DNA from: Capsaspora owczarzaki ATCC 30864
Taxonomy: Eukaryota > Opisthokonta > Filasterea
Direction: 5' to 3'
DNA: 64,000 nucleotides
Assembly: GCF_000151315.2 (NCBI RefSeq)
Contig: NW_011887293.1
Span: 1,886,100-1,950,099 of the forward strand
Every line of letters starts with the position of its first letter. Position 1 is the first letter of the stretch. The translations under genes and the position numbers were made by a program. The notes beneath the pieces are model-generated. The model saw only the letters and a list, made by a program, of their open reading frames with translations, did no database searches and had not been told where the DNA came from. Shown in pieces: positions 1-12,035 of the stretch.

Positions 1-1929
1 GCCAAGGAGGAAAAGTGCGAGTTCCTGCCGTTCGCCTCCCCCCGCAACGTCATTGTCAAGGAGGGCAAGATCCGCGGCCTGGAGCTCTGCCGTACCGAGG
101 TTGACTTTGACGGCAAGTGGACTGAGGACGAGGAGCAGACCATGCGTCTCAAGTGCGACTTTATCATCTCCGCCTTTGGCTCTGGTCTGGGCGATGGCAA
201 CATTATGGAGGGCCTCGCTCCCCTCAAGTTCAACTCGTGGGGCTTGCCCGAGGTGGACCGCGAGACCATGCAAAGCTCCGAGCCCTGGGTCTTTTGCGGT
301 GGCGACGTTGCTGGCGTCGCTCAGACCACCGTCGAGTCTGTCAACGACGGCAAGCAGGCGTCGTGGCACATTCACAAGTACTTGCAGTCGCTGCACGGCA
401 TTCCGATTTCCGCCAAGCCGATGCTGCCGCAGTTCTTCACCGAGATTGACCAGATCGACCTGTCGGTGGACGTTGCTGGCGTGCACTTTATCAACCCCTT
501 CGGCCTGGCCTCTGCGCCACCGACCACCACCTCGGCCATGATCCGACGCTCGTTCGAGGTTGGCTGGGGCTTTGCCCTCACCAAGACCTTCTCCTTGGAC
601 AAGGACTGCGTGACCAACGTGTCGCCACGCATTGTGCGCGGCACCACGTCTGGCCACTCGTTCGGTCCGGGCCAGGGTGCCTTCCTGAACATTGAGCTGA
701 TTAGCGAGAAGAGCGCCGCCTACTGGTGCCAGTCCATTGTCGAGCTCAAGCGCGACCACCCTGCGCACGTCGTCATTGCCAGCATCATGTGCTCGTTCAA
801 CCGTGAGGACTGGATTGAGCTGGCCAAGATGGCCGAGGCATCCGGTGCCGACGCTCTCGAGCTCAACCTGTCGTGCCCCCACGGCATGGGCGAGCGCGGC
901 ATGGGCCTGGCCTGCGGCCAAGATCCCGAGCTTGTGCGCAACATTTGCAAGTGGGTGCGCAGCGCCATCAAGGTTCCCTTCTTTGCCAAGCTCACGCCCA
1001 ACGTGACCAACATTGTCGACATTGCTCGCGCTGCCAAGGAGGGCGGTGCCACTGGTGTCACTGCCACCAACACCGTTTCGGGCCTCATGCACCTCAAGGG
1101 TGACGCGACCGCCTGGCCCGGCGTGGGCAACGACAAGCGCACCACCTATGGTGGCGTTTCCGGCAACGCCATTCGTCCGATTGCCCTCAAGGCGGTCTCG
1201 GCCATTTCGCGCAACTTCCCCGGCTTCCCGATTCTTGCGACCGGCGGTATCGATTCGGCCGATGCTGCTCTCCAGTTCCTGCACGCGGGTGCATCTGTCG
1301 TCCAGATCTGCTCTTCCGTTCAAAACCAAGACTTTACCGTTGTGCAAGACTACATTACGGGCCTCAAGACCCTGCTCTACATGAAGGGCCGGTCCGACCT
1401 TGCGGGCTGGGATGGCCAGAGCAAGCCGACTGTGCGCCATCAGAAGGGCAAGCCTGTTGACACCACCATTCCCGGACTCACTGGCAAGCACTTGCCGCAC
1501 TTTGGTGCATTCAAGGAGGAGCGCGAGCGCATTGTGGCCGAGCACAAGAAGACTGTCAACCTTCTCGACCCGGCCAACTTCCCAAACCGCCAGCTGCCCC
1601 CGGCTTCCAAAGTGCCCACGTCGATCGCCGACATTATCGGTCTGGCTGTGCCGCGCATCGGCACCTACGGCGACCTGTCCAACAAGGAGCAGGTGGTTGC
1701 TCTGATTGACGAGGAGATGTGCATCAACTGCGGCAAGTGCTACATGACGTGCAACGACTCTGGCTACCAAGCGATTCGCTTTGACCCCAAGACGCATCTG
1801 CCCACCGTCAACTCGGACTGCACTGGTTGCACGCTCTGCGCCAGCGTCTGCCCCATCATTGACTGCATCACCATGGTGGAGCGCAAGATTCCGTACGTGC
1901 CCAAGCGTGGCATCCCGTTCAAGGCGTAA
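1..1929 (+). CDS. DPYD: Dihydropyrimidine dehydrogenase [NADP+], 3' part
   Basis: The reading frame is open from base 1 (the 5' end lies outside the window) to TAA at 1927, giving 642 residues in one exon. It covers the end of the FAD/NADPH half, the FMN-binding dihydroorotate-dehydrogenase-like barrel and the C-terminal ferredoxin domain. The barrel carries [18 protein letters not shown] followed by ACGQDPE; its Cys (codon 305) matches the catalytic cysteine of the animal enzyme. FMN-binding segments TNTVSGL, YGGVSG and ATGGIDS are intact. Two 4Fe-4S motifs, [13 protein letters not shown] and [12 protein letters not shown], close the protein. The enzyme is cytosolic and reduces uracil and thymine with NADPH, the first step of pyrimidine breakdown. 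Identity to the animal enzyme is so high that the call is nearly certain. Confidence 0.97.
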   Translation, partial: AKEEKCEFLPFASPRNVIVKEGKIRGLELCRTEVDFDGKWTEDEEQTMRLKCDFIISAFGSGLGDGNIMEGLAPLKFNSWGLPEVDRETMQSSEPWVFCGGDVAGVAQTTVESVNDGKQASWHIHKYLQSLHGIPISAKPMLPQFFTEIDQIDLSVDVAGVHFINPFGLASAPPTTTSAMIRRSFEVGWGFALTKTFSLDKDCVTNVSPRIVRGTTSGHSFGPGQGAFLNIELISEKSAAYWCQSIVELKRDHPAHVVIASIMCSFNREDWIELAKMAEASGADALELNLSCPHGMGERGMGLACGQDPELVRNICKWVRSAIKVPFFAKLTPNVTNIVDIARAAKEGGATGVTATNTVSGLMHLKGDATAWPGVGNDKRTTYGGVSGNAIRPIALKAVSAISRNFPGFPILATGGIDSADAALQFLHAGASVVQICSSVQNQDFTVVQDYITGLKTLLYMKGRSDLAGWDGQSKPTVRHQKGKPVDTTIPGLTGKHLPHFGAFKEERERIVAEHKKTVNLLDPANFPNRQLPPASKVPTSIADIIGLAVPRIGTYGDLSNKEQVVALIDEEMCINCGKCYMTCNDSGYQAIRFDPKTHLPTVNSDCTGCTLCASVCPIIDCITMVERKIPYVPKRGIPFKA

Positions 1930-2502
1930 TCCAATCGGCCAGGTTGACTTTCAGGCCCTCCTCCCTCTTTTTCTTCAATTGTCTTGTTTGGTTTCATTCC
2001 TGTATTTTGTTTCCCCTCGCTCTCCCTCTCCCTTCCGGTGTATTCTGTGGGCGTTTCTGATTCCTGGTTTTTTCTCTTCGATGATACTTGTGTTTGTTCT
2101 GTTCTTCATTGTCTCAGTTCTATTGTTCGAGTAAATTGACATCAATGAAAATATTTGAAATTGAATCCATCGTTGTACTCTTAATACAACGAGGAAGAAA
2201 AACAAAAAGCACAAAGAAAAACATACGACACAAAAGATTGAGGCCAACCTGCAACCGCAACAATAACAACAACGCAACGAGACAAACAACAAAACAAATC
2301 GAAGCAAATCAAAAACAAATCGAAAAGAAAGTAAAAACGACAACGACAACAACAACAACAGACAGCACCGACAACGAGCGAGAAAACAAACACAACAAGA
2401 CCAAAAAAAACAACGTTTGTAGCCGTATAAACAGGTGAGACGCCACGGCTAGCAGGGCGGATTGTCGCATAAAAAAATTGCTAGCGTTTTCAAAGTGGCT
2501 TT
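1930..2502. other. Convergent intergenic region, no gene seen
   Basis: The 3' ends of the dihydropyrimidine dehydrogenase gene (+) and the seven-TM gene (-) face each other here. The + strand changes from T-rich just after the DPYD stop to CAA/ACA-rich from about 2160 to 2420. I see no conserved coding segment; small open frames are low-complexity. Confidence 0.6.
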
Positions 2503-5500
2503 TCATTCAGAAGTCCGAACTTCATCGGGAATCTCAAGAACCACATCTTGCAAATCCTCCGCGCCTTGCATCGGCGATTCGAGCGACTGAGCTTCGACAG
2601 CGGCATGCTGTTTTTTGGGCGAACTTGGTGTTTGTTTGGGCGAACTCGGTGCGACCGAATGCACAATCAAGTCAGACTGCGACGACGTCGCGGGAGCTGG
2701 CTCTGGTTGCGCGACGGACTTTTCGTATTGGCTGGGATACTCGCTCCGGTCAAAGCTGTCGCGATTTGCCTTGCGTCGCTTTTGCGAGGACTTGAGCGTC
2801 GAGTTGCGATCAGTATCTTCGGTTGTGTCCTGGGTCACAGGCTTCTCCTGCGCACCAGTGACTCGGTATGCATGCAGCAGCACGCAAAAGGCGATAAAGT
2901 GCACATAGTCGAAAAGGCCAGGGGTGACCATTGAGAAGGAGCCGGTGGGCACTTCCAGCGGCTTGCCATCGACCTTCAGGTCGTACTGGGAGGATGCGTT
3001 GGACGAGATGGACCAAATGAGGACGGCTACGCATGCGACGAGGACGGCAATCATGATGCGCAAGAGGGCGAAGATTTTGCGAATGGCACGCGCGCGTCTT
3101 CGCGAGCGGATGCCCTCTCCATTATTGCCGCCGGTGGACCGCGAGGTGCGCGATGATTTGTGTTTGGAAGCTGTTGGGGCGGCGGCAGCACCAGCAACGG
3201 CGGGGTTTGTCTTCAGTCGGAGCGAGCCACCCGACGCGCGGTTGTTGGGATTCGGCTGCTGCGCGGTGCCTGCTTCGACATCGGCATCGTCGTCGTCCTC
3301 CTCAGCTACTTCCTCCTCGGTGGCTTCCTCGCCACTCACATCGGCAGCTTGAGGGCGCGCATGCGACGACCCAGCAGTCGACTCTGACAGTTTGCCAAAC
3401 TTCTTCTCTGCAATCACCAGCATGCGGTAGATCTGCAGGCCATACCAAAAGCCAAACACAAGCCACGAGAACATGATGGCGTTGGTGATGGCATACTTGA
3501 CGATGACTGCCTGCCAGTAGATGCCGGCATTGTACTGCAGCGTGCAGCAGACGATTTGTGTAATCCAGACAACAATGATGCTGCCGCGGTAGAACAGGCG
3601 CGGGAGCTTGCTGGTGGTGCGTTTGAAGGTCGACTTTGACAGGAACGAGTACCACGACCAGACAATGACAAACACGCAGCAGACGCCTGCCGCCGACCCG
3701 ATGTCGTACATGAGGTCTGACAAAAAAAAGCACAAGCGAACGAAACGAACGAAAAATGCATGGGTTAGTCACGAAAAGGCGGGGATGCAGCGGATGGAAG
3801 GAAGGTAAGGTGAGGTGACGAGTTGTCGTCAACTCCACCAACATCAACACTCCAACTCGTCTCTTCCAGCGTCAATCCGATGCACTGTCTGATCTTGGTG
3901 GGAAAATGCCACACACACACACACGCCTCCCAGTTCGAGTTTGTTGCCCACGCATTTGTTGTCGTAGGAAAACAAAAACAAAAGAAAAAAAAAACAAAAA
4001 ACAAAAGAGAAACTTAAAATCAACAATCGCGTTAATTGCGTTAATTGCCGCAGCAACAAGGGGAGAAAAAATAAAAGCCCGCACAACAACAGAACGTGAT
4101 GCTGGGGAGGACGCGACGCGAGGATGCGTCAAAGTGACGGGAGGCGGGGGAGTGGGGGGGGGGGAAGAGAACGAAACAAAGCGACCCGAAGAGAGAGAGA
4201 GAGAAGGATGAGAAAAGAAAACGACAAAACGGATAATATCGCTTTTCGTGACCATCCCAAAAGTCAGGCGGTCGGGCGACGGGGCGTGACGAGAAAGCGA
4301 GAAAGTAAGAGAGAGAGAGAGAGAGAAAAGGGCGATGAACGAGCCACGAGAGAGAGAGAGAGAGAGAGAGGGTGATGAATAGCAGTGACGAGTCGAGGGC
4401 TCTCAACACCAACCACCACCCCAAATGAAGCAAAAGGAACAGACAAAACGCCGAACAAAAACAAAGTAAAAAAAAAAAAAATTCACAAAAAATCACAAAA
4501 ATAATCATATAAAATAGTTCCAAAATTTCAAATTCCCTCGGCTCGTCCATTCGTCAACGGATCTCACAGTGAACACCTTGCAAGTCCCACTCGAGCCTCA
4601 CACCAACGATGGGACCTGGTCTGCTCGGACCGTCTGGTTTTGTCACCCAAAAATGTGCCCATCGTTCCAGGAATGGCGTTGATTGGTGTTGGAGCGCTTT
4701 TAAAGTTTTTTTTTTTTTTTTTTTTTTTTTGCGAGTGTGAATGAAGATCCGTTTTTCTTTTTTGAGTCCAGCTGTGACGTGGAAGGACGTGGGAGAGGCG
4801 CACAGGCAAAGAGTGCAAGGAGTAAGGCAGATCAGAGCCCGAGAGTGCAGAGGGCAAGGAGATGGGGCGTGGGAGGCGCGGCCCTGAGCACACAAAAACG
4901 AACGCACAAATACAGTACTCAAAAAAGAGTACGAGTTCGATCTCGGCACGTTCTTCCCGCTCCTCTCTGTCACGCTGCCAGCGACAGAAGCACAAAGCTG
5001 TTTGTCGAGTGTTGCCTGTGTGTTTGTATGCGTGTGTTTGTTGTGTTGTGTTGGAAGCCCCTGTGTTTGTTGTGACGCAGACTCGCTCCTTTTTGGCTCA
5101 AACCCCAAAAACAGCTCCACCGCGCACTCACTCGAAAGGTGCGGTTTGATAGATAGGAAAAAAACCGCACCAACCACACCATCAGTTCCTCACCACGCCC
5201 TTCCAGAGCTTGCAACAAGAGGACACGGAACAACGAATCGAACATAAGAGAGAGCGAGAGACAGAGAGACAGAGAAAGCAGAACAGAAAGCCGAAGCAAA
5301 GCCGGCAGCGGCGGCGAATCGCTTACTATTCACGTAGATGGAAATGTTGCCGGCCCAGCCGTAGACGTCGGCAGCGCGAACAACCATGGTGGCGGTGCCA
5401 ATGACGAGGAGAGTGAGAATCTGGACTTGGACGTCTTGGCCCGGATTGAAGGACCAGTGCTGCTTTTGAATGGCGAGCAGATATTGCCAAAGCGTCACCA

Positions 5501-5630
5501 GGAAAAGCGGGATGAAGAGGAGGCAAAAGACTACTTGATACCCAGTGTACGTCGAGCCCATAAACTCGGCAAACGTCTGGTTGCACGCCGGGAACGTCAT
5601 GTACGGCCACTCGCACGCGATGACCGTCAT
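2503..5630 (-). CDS. Seven-transmembrane protein of unknown family
   Basis: Two exons, 5630-5327 and 3716-2503, join in phase 1 across a 1.6 kb GT-AG intron and give 505 residues. Hydrophobic segments fall at about residues 30-50, 68-88, 104-125, 137-160, 168-190, 285-308 and 330-350, which makes a plausible seven-TM topology with a short cysteine-containing N-terminal outside segment. A long hydrophilic loop (about 195-280) is rich in Glu/Asp then Ser/Arg, and the C-terminal tail is hydrophilic and Ser/Pro-rich. I do not recognise a family; the layout is reminiscent of GPR137/TOM1-type or receptor-like proteins but no diagnostic motif is visible. The start at 5630 is the first in-frame ATG; an in-frame TAG lies a short distance upstream within a 19-bp duplication, next to possible acceptor sites, so an extra 5' exon cannot be excluded. 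Confidence 0.7.
3717..5326 (-). other. Long intron rich in GA repeats and homopolymers
   Basis: This is the single intron of the seven-TM gene (donor GTAAGC, acceptor TTTTTTTTGTCAG). It holds several (GA)n tracts on the + strand near 4190-4206, 4310-4326 and 4350-4370, a G-run near 4150, and a T25 run at 4706-4730. Open frames across it are low-complexity and not supported as genes. Confidence 0.65.
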
Positions 5631-6893
5631 GATGAATGCGGGGAGCGGGGCTTGGAAGGGAGCTAGTGAGGGAGGGCGGAGCTAGTGAGGGAGTGCAGAA
5701 TTGTGTCGCAACGCAACAACAACAAATTTAAAATTTGAAAAAGAAAAAAGAAAAATAAACAATAAAAATTCGACAAAAAAAAAAAAAAAAAGAATGACCC
5801 GTTTCCAAGCCGCACTAATCCGAGTTGTTGCACAAAATCCAAGAAAAAAGCATGGCGAAATTCAGCGACATGAACAAAGAGAAATAGGTCTAAAAGAGCG
5901 ATCTTGCATCAGGAGCGACGATTGGGCGGCGGCGCGCGAATGAAAAAAGTCATCGGGATTGAGCAAAGTCATCGGGCGAGCAAACAAACAAACAGAAACC
6001 ACAACAACAAACAGCAAACAACAATCACAACCACAAACAAACAACACAAAATCCGACCCGTCGGATGAATGCGATGCGTCAGCAATTAGCGCACTTCCGC
6101 TTGCTGGTGACAAAGCAAGGCCCTTGATCTGAGATCACAATCAATCCGTGCAACTGCCAAACCGAGTGCATGTTTTGACATGCTTCGTTCTCCTCGTTCT
6201 CCTTTCCTTCTTTGGTGATGCACTTGTTTGGCCACTGTCAACGAGATGTTCAGACGAGGTTTGAACATTTCATCATCCACTCAAAGACGAAAAATCTGTT
6301 TGTTCATGCTAGCAAAAACGGCTCAAATCACTCGAAACGACAAAGAACAAGTACAAGCAACGACGAACGCGACAACACCGCGCGTAACAAGCGTCCGGCC
6401 GATCGACCAAACGGTTGTCGCACAAAATGCATGGATTCGCGACTTGGCTACAGCTAGCACGAAACAAGTACTGTATCGGTCTCCAGAGCGCGAGAAAATG
6501 ATCCGCGACATGAGGGCAAAGCTCGAGGAGGTCGAGCCTGAGAACCATCAAACCAACGAAGAAGAAAAACAAAATAACCAAACTAAAAAACTGAAAACAA
6601 TAATGTACGGGGGGAGAGGAAGGAAGCAAAGTACAAGGCAGAGATTGGTTGCCGAAAAAAGGAAGAAGAAGAAGAAGAAGAAGAATCAAAAGGCAAAGTA
6701 CAGAAGAAAGAATTATCAAGTAAAATGAAGACAAGGCAGAGGAGAGCGACTGCAATTGAATGCAGCGCTTGTTTCAAAGAATTAGAGTGTCCAAAAACTC
6801 GAGGGAGAGAGAGGAAAAAAAAAATTGCGACATCTCTCTAGCAATCAGTCGCAATTCCACGGCGGTGGTTGCTTGAGGCAACAACGTCACTGT
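5631..6893. other. Intergenic region between seven-TM and forkhead genes
   Basis: It contains the presumed promoter of the seven-TM gene (reading leftwards) and the 3' flank of the forkhead gene. A 19-bp imperfect direct repeat lies at about 5660-5698 and an A-run at 5776-5791. A + strand open frame from ATG 6246 to 6728 ends in a Lys-rich run but lacks the G/C third-position bias of neighbouring genes, so I do not call it. Confidence 0.5.
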
Positions 6894-8574
6894 TCACTGC
6901 CCCCAATCGAGATCCGACAAGCCATTGGCCATCATCTCACCACTATTGGGCAAGGCACCCAGGTTGGAGAGCGACTCATAGTCGGCCAGTAGCAGAGACG
7001 ACGGCAGGTCGGAATGATCAAGCATCAGCTGCTCGCTCGCGGAACCAGTGGCAAAATGGAGGTTGCCAAACTGAGAGTGACCAGCGTCGAACGAATCGTT
7101 CGCGTGGCGCATGCGTGGGGTAATAAGACCAGACGAAGACTCGGAATGCTCGCTGTGCGAGGTGTGGGATGGAGTGGAGAAAGGCATGCTTGCTGGGCTG
7201 GCCATTTGCAGGCGGCCGGGTGAAGACAACATGGCTGGCGGGGCCGGTTGGGCCTTGTTTGGAAGACCGGCAGAAGAGAACGACGAGCGACCCGCAGAGT
7301 GGTGCTGTTGATGTTGTTGCTGCAGCAGTTGTTGCTGCTGTTGTTGTTGCTGTTGCTGTTGGCCATACGACGACGAGTAGTGGTGTTGTTGCTCGGCGGG
7401 ATGTGCGGTGTGGCGAGCATCCAGTAATAGCAAGTCCGGATCGGCCGGGTTGCCAATGTCATTCCAGTCGAGATCGGTCACGCCTCCAGTCAACTCGTCG
7501 TCACCAATCATGTAGTCTGCTTCGGGCAGATACTGTTGCAGGTTGGCAGAGAAGTCGACGGCAGGGTAGGACATGGATGTTGGGCTCACGGCAAGCGATC
7601 CAATGCTGACCGAGCTGTTCCCGTTGGTGGAAGTGCTACTGCCGCTGAAGGAGGAAGGGGTGTGTCCAATGTCGAGAGCATCAATGTATCCAGCATGGCC
7701 AGTCAGCATGTTGTCAGAGGCGGTCGACATTGAGCGCGAGGACGTGACCCCTCCCGAGTGCTGGCGCGAGACCACCGTTCGGTTGCCAGATCCTTTGACC
7801 AGCTGGGACGATTGCTGAGCGGGCGCAGCAGCCGAGGCAGCAGTGGTCACTGCCATGCCAGTGCCTCGCAATGCCTGGTGCGCCGCAGCGGACGGCTGTT
7901 CGGGGATTGCCGCAGGAGAAATGGCGGACGGTGCCGACAGAGAGGCAGACAACGCGGCAGAAGCAGCTCCTTCGCCGAACGCGTTCAAATTGAGACGGAG
8001 CGAGGACTTGCGACCGCGGGTGCCAGTCGTAGTCGCGACCTGGGGCGTGTTCACGGGCGTGCTTCGACCGCTGGACGAAGCAGAGTACGCGAGGCCTGTC
8101 GATACGCTGCGCAAAGTAGCATCCGTCAGCGTCTGGGACGAAAATCCATCCATGCTGGCCGACAGCGGCTGGTCGGAAATCAAATCACTGCCTTCAAACA
8201 GGTTGTCCCCGATTGCCGACATCAAATCTGTGCTGGGATCGAGCTGTCCCGCTGCAGCAATTGTTGCCTCCAAATCCTCTCCTGAGATGTGGTCCAGAGA
8301 GAACGCACCGGACTCGAACATGTGCTCATCAGGAGAGTGGTCATCGGTGAATGTTGTTGCATTGGCTGTTGCAGTCGACGCAAGCGAGTAGTTGTTGACA
8401 CCAAAGCCGTACGGATGGGGAGTCGCCGTGCCACTGTGAGAAACAGGCACGCCACCACCACCGGCAAGAAGAGGGGCGAACTGCGACGGGGCCGGGGTGC
8501 TTGGCGCGCTCATGAACTTTCCGTGGTGTTGTTGCATCTGGGCTTGCTGTAGTTGCTGGTATTGGGCGAGTTGG

Positions 8575-8612
<38 letters not shown>

Positions 8613-10871
8613 ATGCTGTTGTTGTTGCTGCTGCTGTAGTTGTTGTTGTTGTTGTTGCTGTTGTTGTTGTTGCTGCTGCTGCTGCTGTTGTGCGTGATGG
8701 TTTCGGTCGGTCGAGTGCTGTGGCGGATGCAGAGTCATCATTGCATACATATTGCCACTATCATCGAACGACTGGCTGGAGGCATCAAGAACGCTGTTTG
8801 CCCGGCGTGAGCGTGCAGTGGCGCGAACCGGCGACTCGTTTGGCGCGGAAACAGGGAGAGGACCGAGGCTGTGGTTCTCTTCAGCCAGAACGCCGCTCGC
8901 ATCAGGTACCATCCACTGCGGAGTGGGCGCACTGGTGCTAAAGTAGCCGTTGCCAGACATGCCAGACATGGGCATGATGCTGACTGAGGTCGTTCGGCGT
9001 TTTGGGGAAGGGTGGAAGCCTGTCGAGGTTGCCACTTTATTGGGCGACCCAATCGACTGCGCAAAGTCACCGCCAGGCATGCCGTACGGCGCGCTGGACC
9101 CCGGCGTCGCCGGCGAAAGCATGGCATCGCCGCCAAAAGCGACGCCCGAAGCCGCCATGGGAAGCAGGCTCGTTGGTATCATGCGGGTGCTGGGGCGCAC
9201 ACCCGTTTCCGACGCCGACCGCCTGCGACCGATGCGGTCCATGGACTCGAGCTGCTCGTAGTCGAGCATCCACCATGCGCCCTTTCCCTTGTCGTCAACG
9301 GCCTTGGCGACCTTTAAAAAGAACTTTTTAAGCGATAAATTGTGCCGGATGGAGTTCTGTCCACACACACACAGACAAACCAAGGGGGTGAGAGTTGAAC
9401 ATGATGCACATGACATGAACAAGGCAAAATAACAAAAAGGGTACGAGTCGAGTTGGTGCCGATGGTTGTGGCGTGACAAGAACGAACGCGAGGTTGTCAA
9501 GTAGCGGTGCATGATTAAAAAGTAAGTGAAAGTTAAAAAATCAAAAAAAAAAAAAAAAAAAAAAAAGCCATGCTTTGAGAAAAAAAGTCGGAAAAATAAA
9601 AATAAAAATTGAGGATTCGCTCAAAGAGCGGAGGACGAGCAAGCGAGCAGGAAGAAAGAGCAATACAAAGACGTATTACAGCGAGGACAATACAAAGACG
9701 TATTACAGCGAGGAAGGCAGGAAAGAGGGAAAAAGGAGAAGCCGAAGGAGGAAGAAGCGAACGAGGCGGACGGATTCTTTAAAAAATAAAAAAAATCATA
9801 CGAAAAATGCTCACTAGAAACGAGAACGAGTTTCAAAAGTGTACCCTGTCACGAGCGAAAAGAAAGAAAAAAAAAATTCTCTGAAACAAGGGAGAAAAAA
9901 AAAAAAAAAAAAAAAAGCGCGAGTTGCGGCGAGTTGAGGCCGTTCTCTTTCGGTTCTCATTGCAGGCAGCAACGGAGCAACGCAAGGCATTCGAGGTATT
10001 GTTTTGTGCAGAAAGCGAGAGGAAGAGTGTTTGGTGTTTGTGTGAAGGAATGTCCGGGGAAATAGAAATGGAAATAGATGCGTGTGAGCGCGACACTCTC
10101 GACACTCTTTGTTGGAGTGGAGCGCTCGCGCGGCCGTGTCTTGCCAGCGCGTCAGACGAGGACGGCCCGGCACAGACCGCCAGCAACACGCACAGGCCAC
10201 TTGCCCCCCCATGTTGCCACCGAGTCGCGCAGAAGCAGTGAGCGGGTGGGTGGGTTGACCCCCGTGGCGGACAGTGGAACGCGTGAGCGAACCCGAGCAA
10301 GCGAAAAAAGGGGGGTGTTGCACAAAAAAAAAAAAAGCAGGAAAAAAAAAAAAGCAGCAAAACCCGGGGGTCACGGGAACGGAGGGTGAACTCGCACGTA
10401 ACGGCAGTACCTCAAAACACCATTCAACCTATACGAATCCACCCTCTTTTTTTTTTTTTTTTTTTTTTTTTTGGTTTTTAGCCGGCCTTTGGCTTTGTTG
10501 CTCGGTGCAACCCCGACGAACGCGCCGCTCGACCGTATCCCCCTTCGTGCGCCATAGAAACACACTCCAGAGCGTGAAATGGGCCGGTGCGCAATCAAGC
10601 ATGCACACCAAGCACAACCCCAAGGAAAAAAGAAAAAAAAAAAAGAAAAAGATTTTTTTTTTTTTTCGTTCGGAGATTCGCAGCGTTTCACAACCGAACC
10701 ACCGAGCGACGCAGTTTCGCTTGTTCGCCTGCAGCCGTGACTGCAGGAAGCAAAAGCAACAACGACCATGTATTCTTGTTCCAACCTCCCGCTTAGAAAC
10801 GAATGGCCAACCCAAAGAGCAGGGTCGCCGGGCAGCGAAATCGCAGCTTCCAATGTTGGCAATGTCGGAGC

Positions 10872-10932
<61 letters not shown>

Positions 10933-11180
10933 TTCCACGAGTGGTCTTGCTCCTTGTAGTAGGGAAAGTTCTCCTCAATCCACTTGTAGATTTCGTTGAG
11001 GGTGAGGCGGCGCTCGGGCGAGTCGTGGATGGCGCGCGCAATGAGGGCGGCGTATGGGTACGGCGGCTTCGTGTCCGAGTGCGGAGTGGGGACAACGTTG
11101 AGCAGGTCTTCCAGCGCCGCCGCGTTGGTCGGGTCGAGCGCCGAGGCCATGACCGCGGTGGCTGGGAATCCGCTCATCAT
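6894..11180 (-). CDS. Forkhead (FOX) transcription factor with polyglutamine tracts
   Basis: Two exons, 11180-10932 and 9356-6894, give 903 residues. The junction falls inside the forkhead DNA-binding domain and restores it: [33 protein letters not shown], then [18 protein letters not shown] and [12 protein letters not shown] (residues about 47-125). The recognition-helix motif NSIRHNLSL is canonical. The helix 1-2 region resembles FoxJ2/J3 or FoxN more than FoxA, but I would not fix the subclass. The rest is Ser/Thr/Ala-rich with one long polyQ tract (8578-8691), a second near 7310-7360 and an acidic C-terminus ending SDLDWGQ, suggestive of an activation domain. It should act as a nuclear sequence-specific regulator. 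The start is the first of two adjacent ATGs. Confidence 0.9.
8578..8691 (-). repeat. CAG/CAA repeat encoding polyglutamine
   Basis: An uninterrupted-to-interrupted CTG/TTG run on the + strand reads as CAG/CAA on the coding strand and encodes most of the long Gln tract of the forkhead protein. Mixed CAG and CAA codons should stabilise part of the tract. Confidence 0.9.
9661..9714. repeat. Two-copy direct repeat, about 27 bp
   Basis: Two adjacent copies of a unit beginning CAATACAAAGACGTATTACA and ending in GCGAGGA lie inside the forkhead gene intron. The copies look identical, which points to a recent duplication. Confidence 0.8.
10875..10929. repeat. 55-bp homopolymer (T on +, A in the transcript)
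   Basis: The run abuts the 5' splice site of the forkhead gene intron, leaving only GT between exon and poly(A) in the pre-mRNA. It may be an assembly- or polymerase-sensitive length. Confidence 0.9.
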
Positions 11181-11837
11181 GGTTTTCTTTGTTTGCGAGA
11201 ACAAGCTTGGCGCGCTGAGGAGGAGGAGGAGGAGGAAGAGGAAGAAGAGTGGCGAGACAGAAAACCAATGAAGACGCAACAAGAAAAAAAAAAAAATCTT
11301 CTTCTTGTTGGTTTTCTGAACGAGGGTCAAATGGAAAGAACGATGACTGAGTTGAGGTTTGCATTTTGCATTGTGCATTGCACTGAAAAGGTGAAGGTTG
11401 AATTGGGCGACGAGCAAGAAAAGAAAAAGGGGGTACTCCTTGAGTTGATTTTGAACTGACGATTTTGTTGCATCTCGCGTGAGCAGCCAAAGATTTTCAG
11501 AGTGCAAAAGTCCCAGTCAGCCGTTCTGAGGGTGTCTGAGCACTCTGCCTAAACATTGTCGAGAGCATTCGTTTTTCATTTCGAGAATAGAGGGTGTATT
11601 TCGCACCCAAAGATTCCAAAGATTCCAAAGATTGTTCCGAGGTAAGCGATCGCTCACGTTTCCGTTTGTCAAATGATGCGATATGTTAGCTGACCAGATC
11701 GCCACAAGCACAGCGACCAAATCGACGAATGCCGCGTTTTGTAGCATCGAAAGGGAGCATGCCAGGTGGGAGGTAGAGTTATAAATTTGTTGAATAACCA
11801 AAAGAAAAAACAAAAAAACGCAACGCGCAACTGTCAA
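11181..11837. other. Forkhead promoter region and VTT gene 3' flank
   Basis: No conserved coding sequence is visible. On the transcribed (-) strand the 100 bp before the forkhead start are T/C-rich, with a CTC-rich repeat at about 11218-11250. A short A-run lies at 11284-11296. Confidence 0.5.
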
Positions 11838-11982
11838 TCAACGCAATCCTGATAAGCCCGATCCCAGCGGGTTGAAATGATCTGCAGCAGAAAGCGGCGA
11901 TGTCGGCCGACTTGGTAAATGCCCGAAAGCATCAACGGCGGCTGACATTGACATTTGCGATTGGTAGGCGTGGCTAGGAGGT

Positions 11983-12035
<53 letters not shown>

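Larger units (their letters stand above)
9357..10931 (-). other. Forkhead gene intron with long homopolymers
   Basis: This 1.57 kb GT-AG intron interrupts the forkhead domain. Its sense strand starts GT followed at once by 55 A residues (T-run 10875-10929 on the + strand). Further runs of 20 or more A/T lie near 9544-9566, 9897-9916 and 10447-10472. A direct repeat of about 27 bp occurs at 9661-9714. No coding signal is evident inside. Confidence 0.75.

Noticed and set aside
6246-6728. Open frame of about 160 codons on the + strand upstream of the seven-TM gene
   Set aside because: No third-position G/C bias, ends in a Lys run from a GAA/AAG repeat, no recognisable domain; more likely promoter or UTR sequence.
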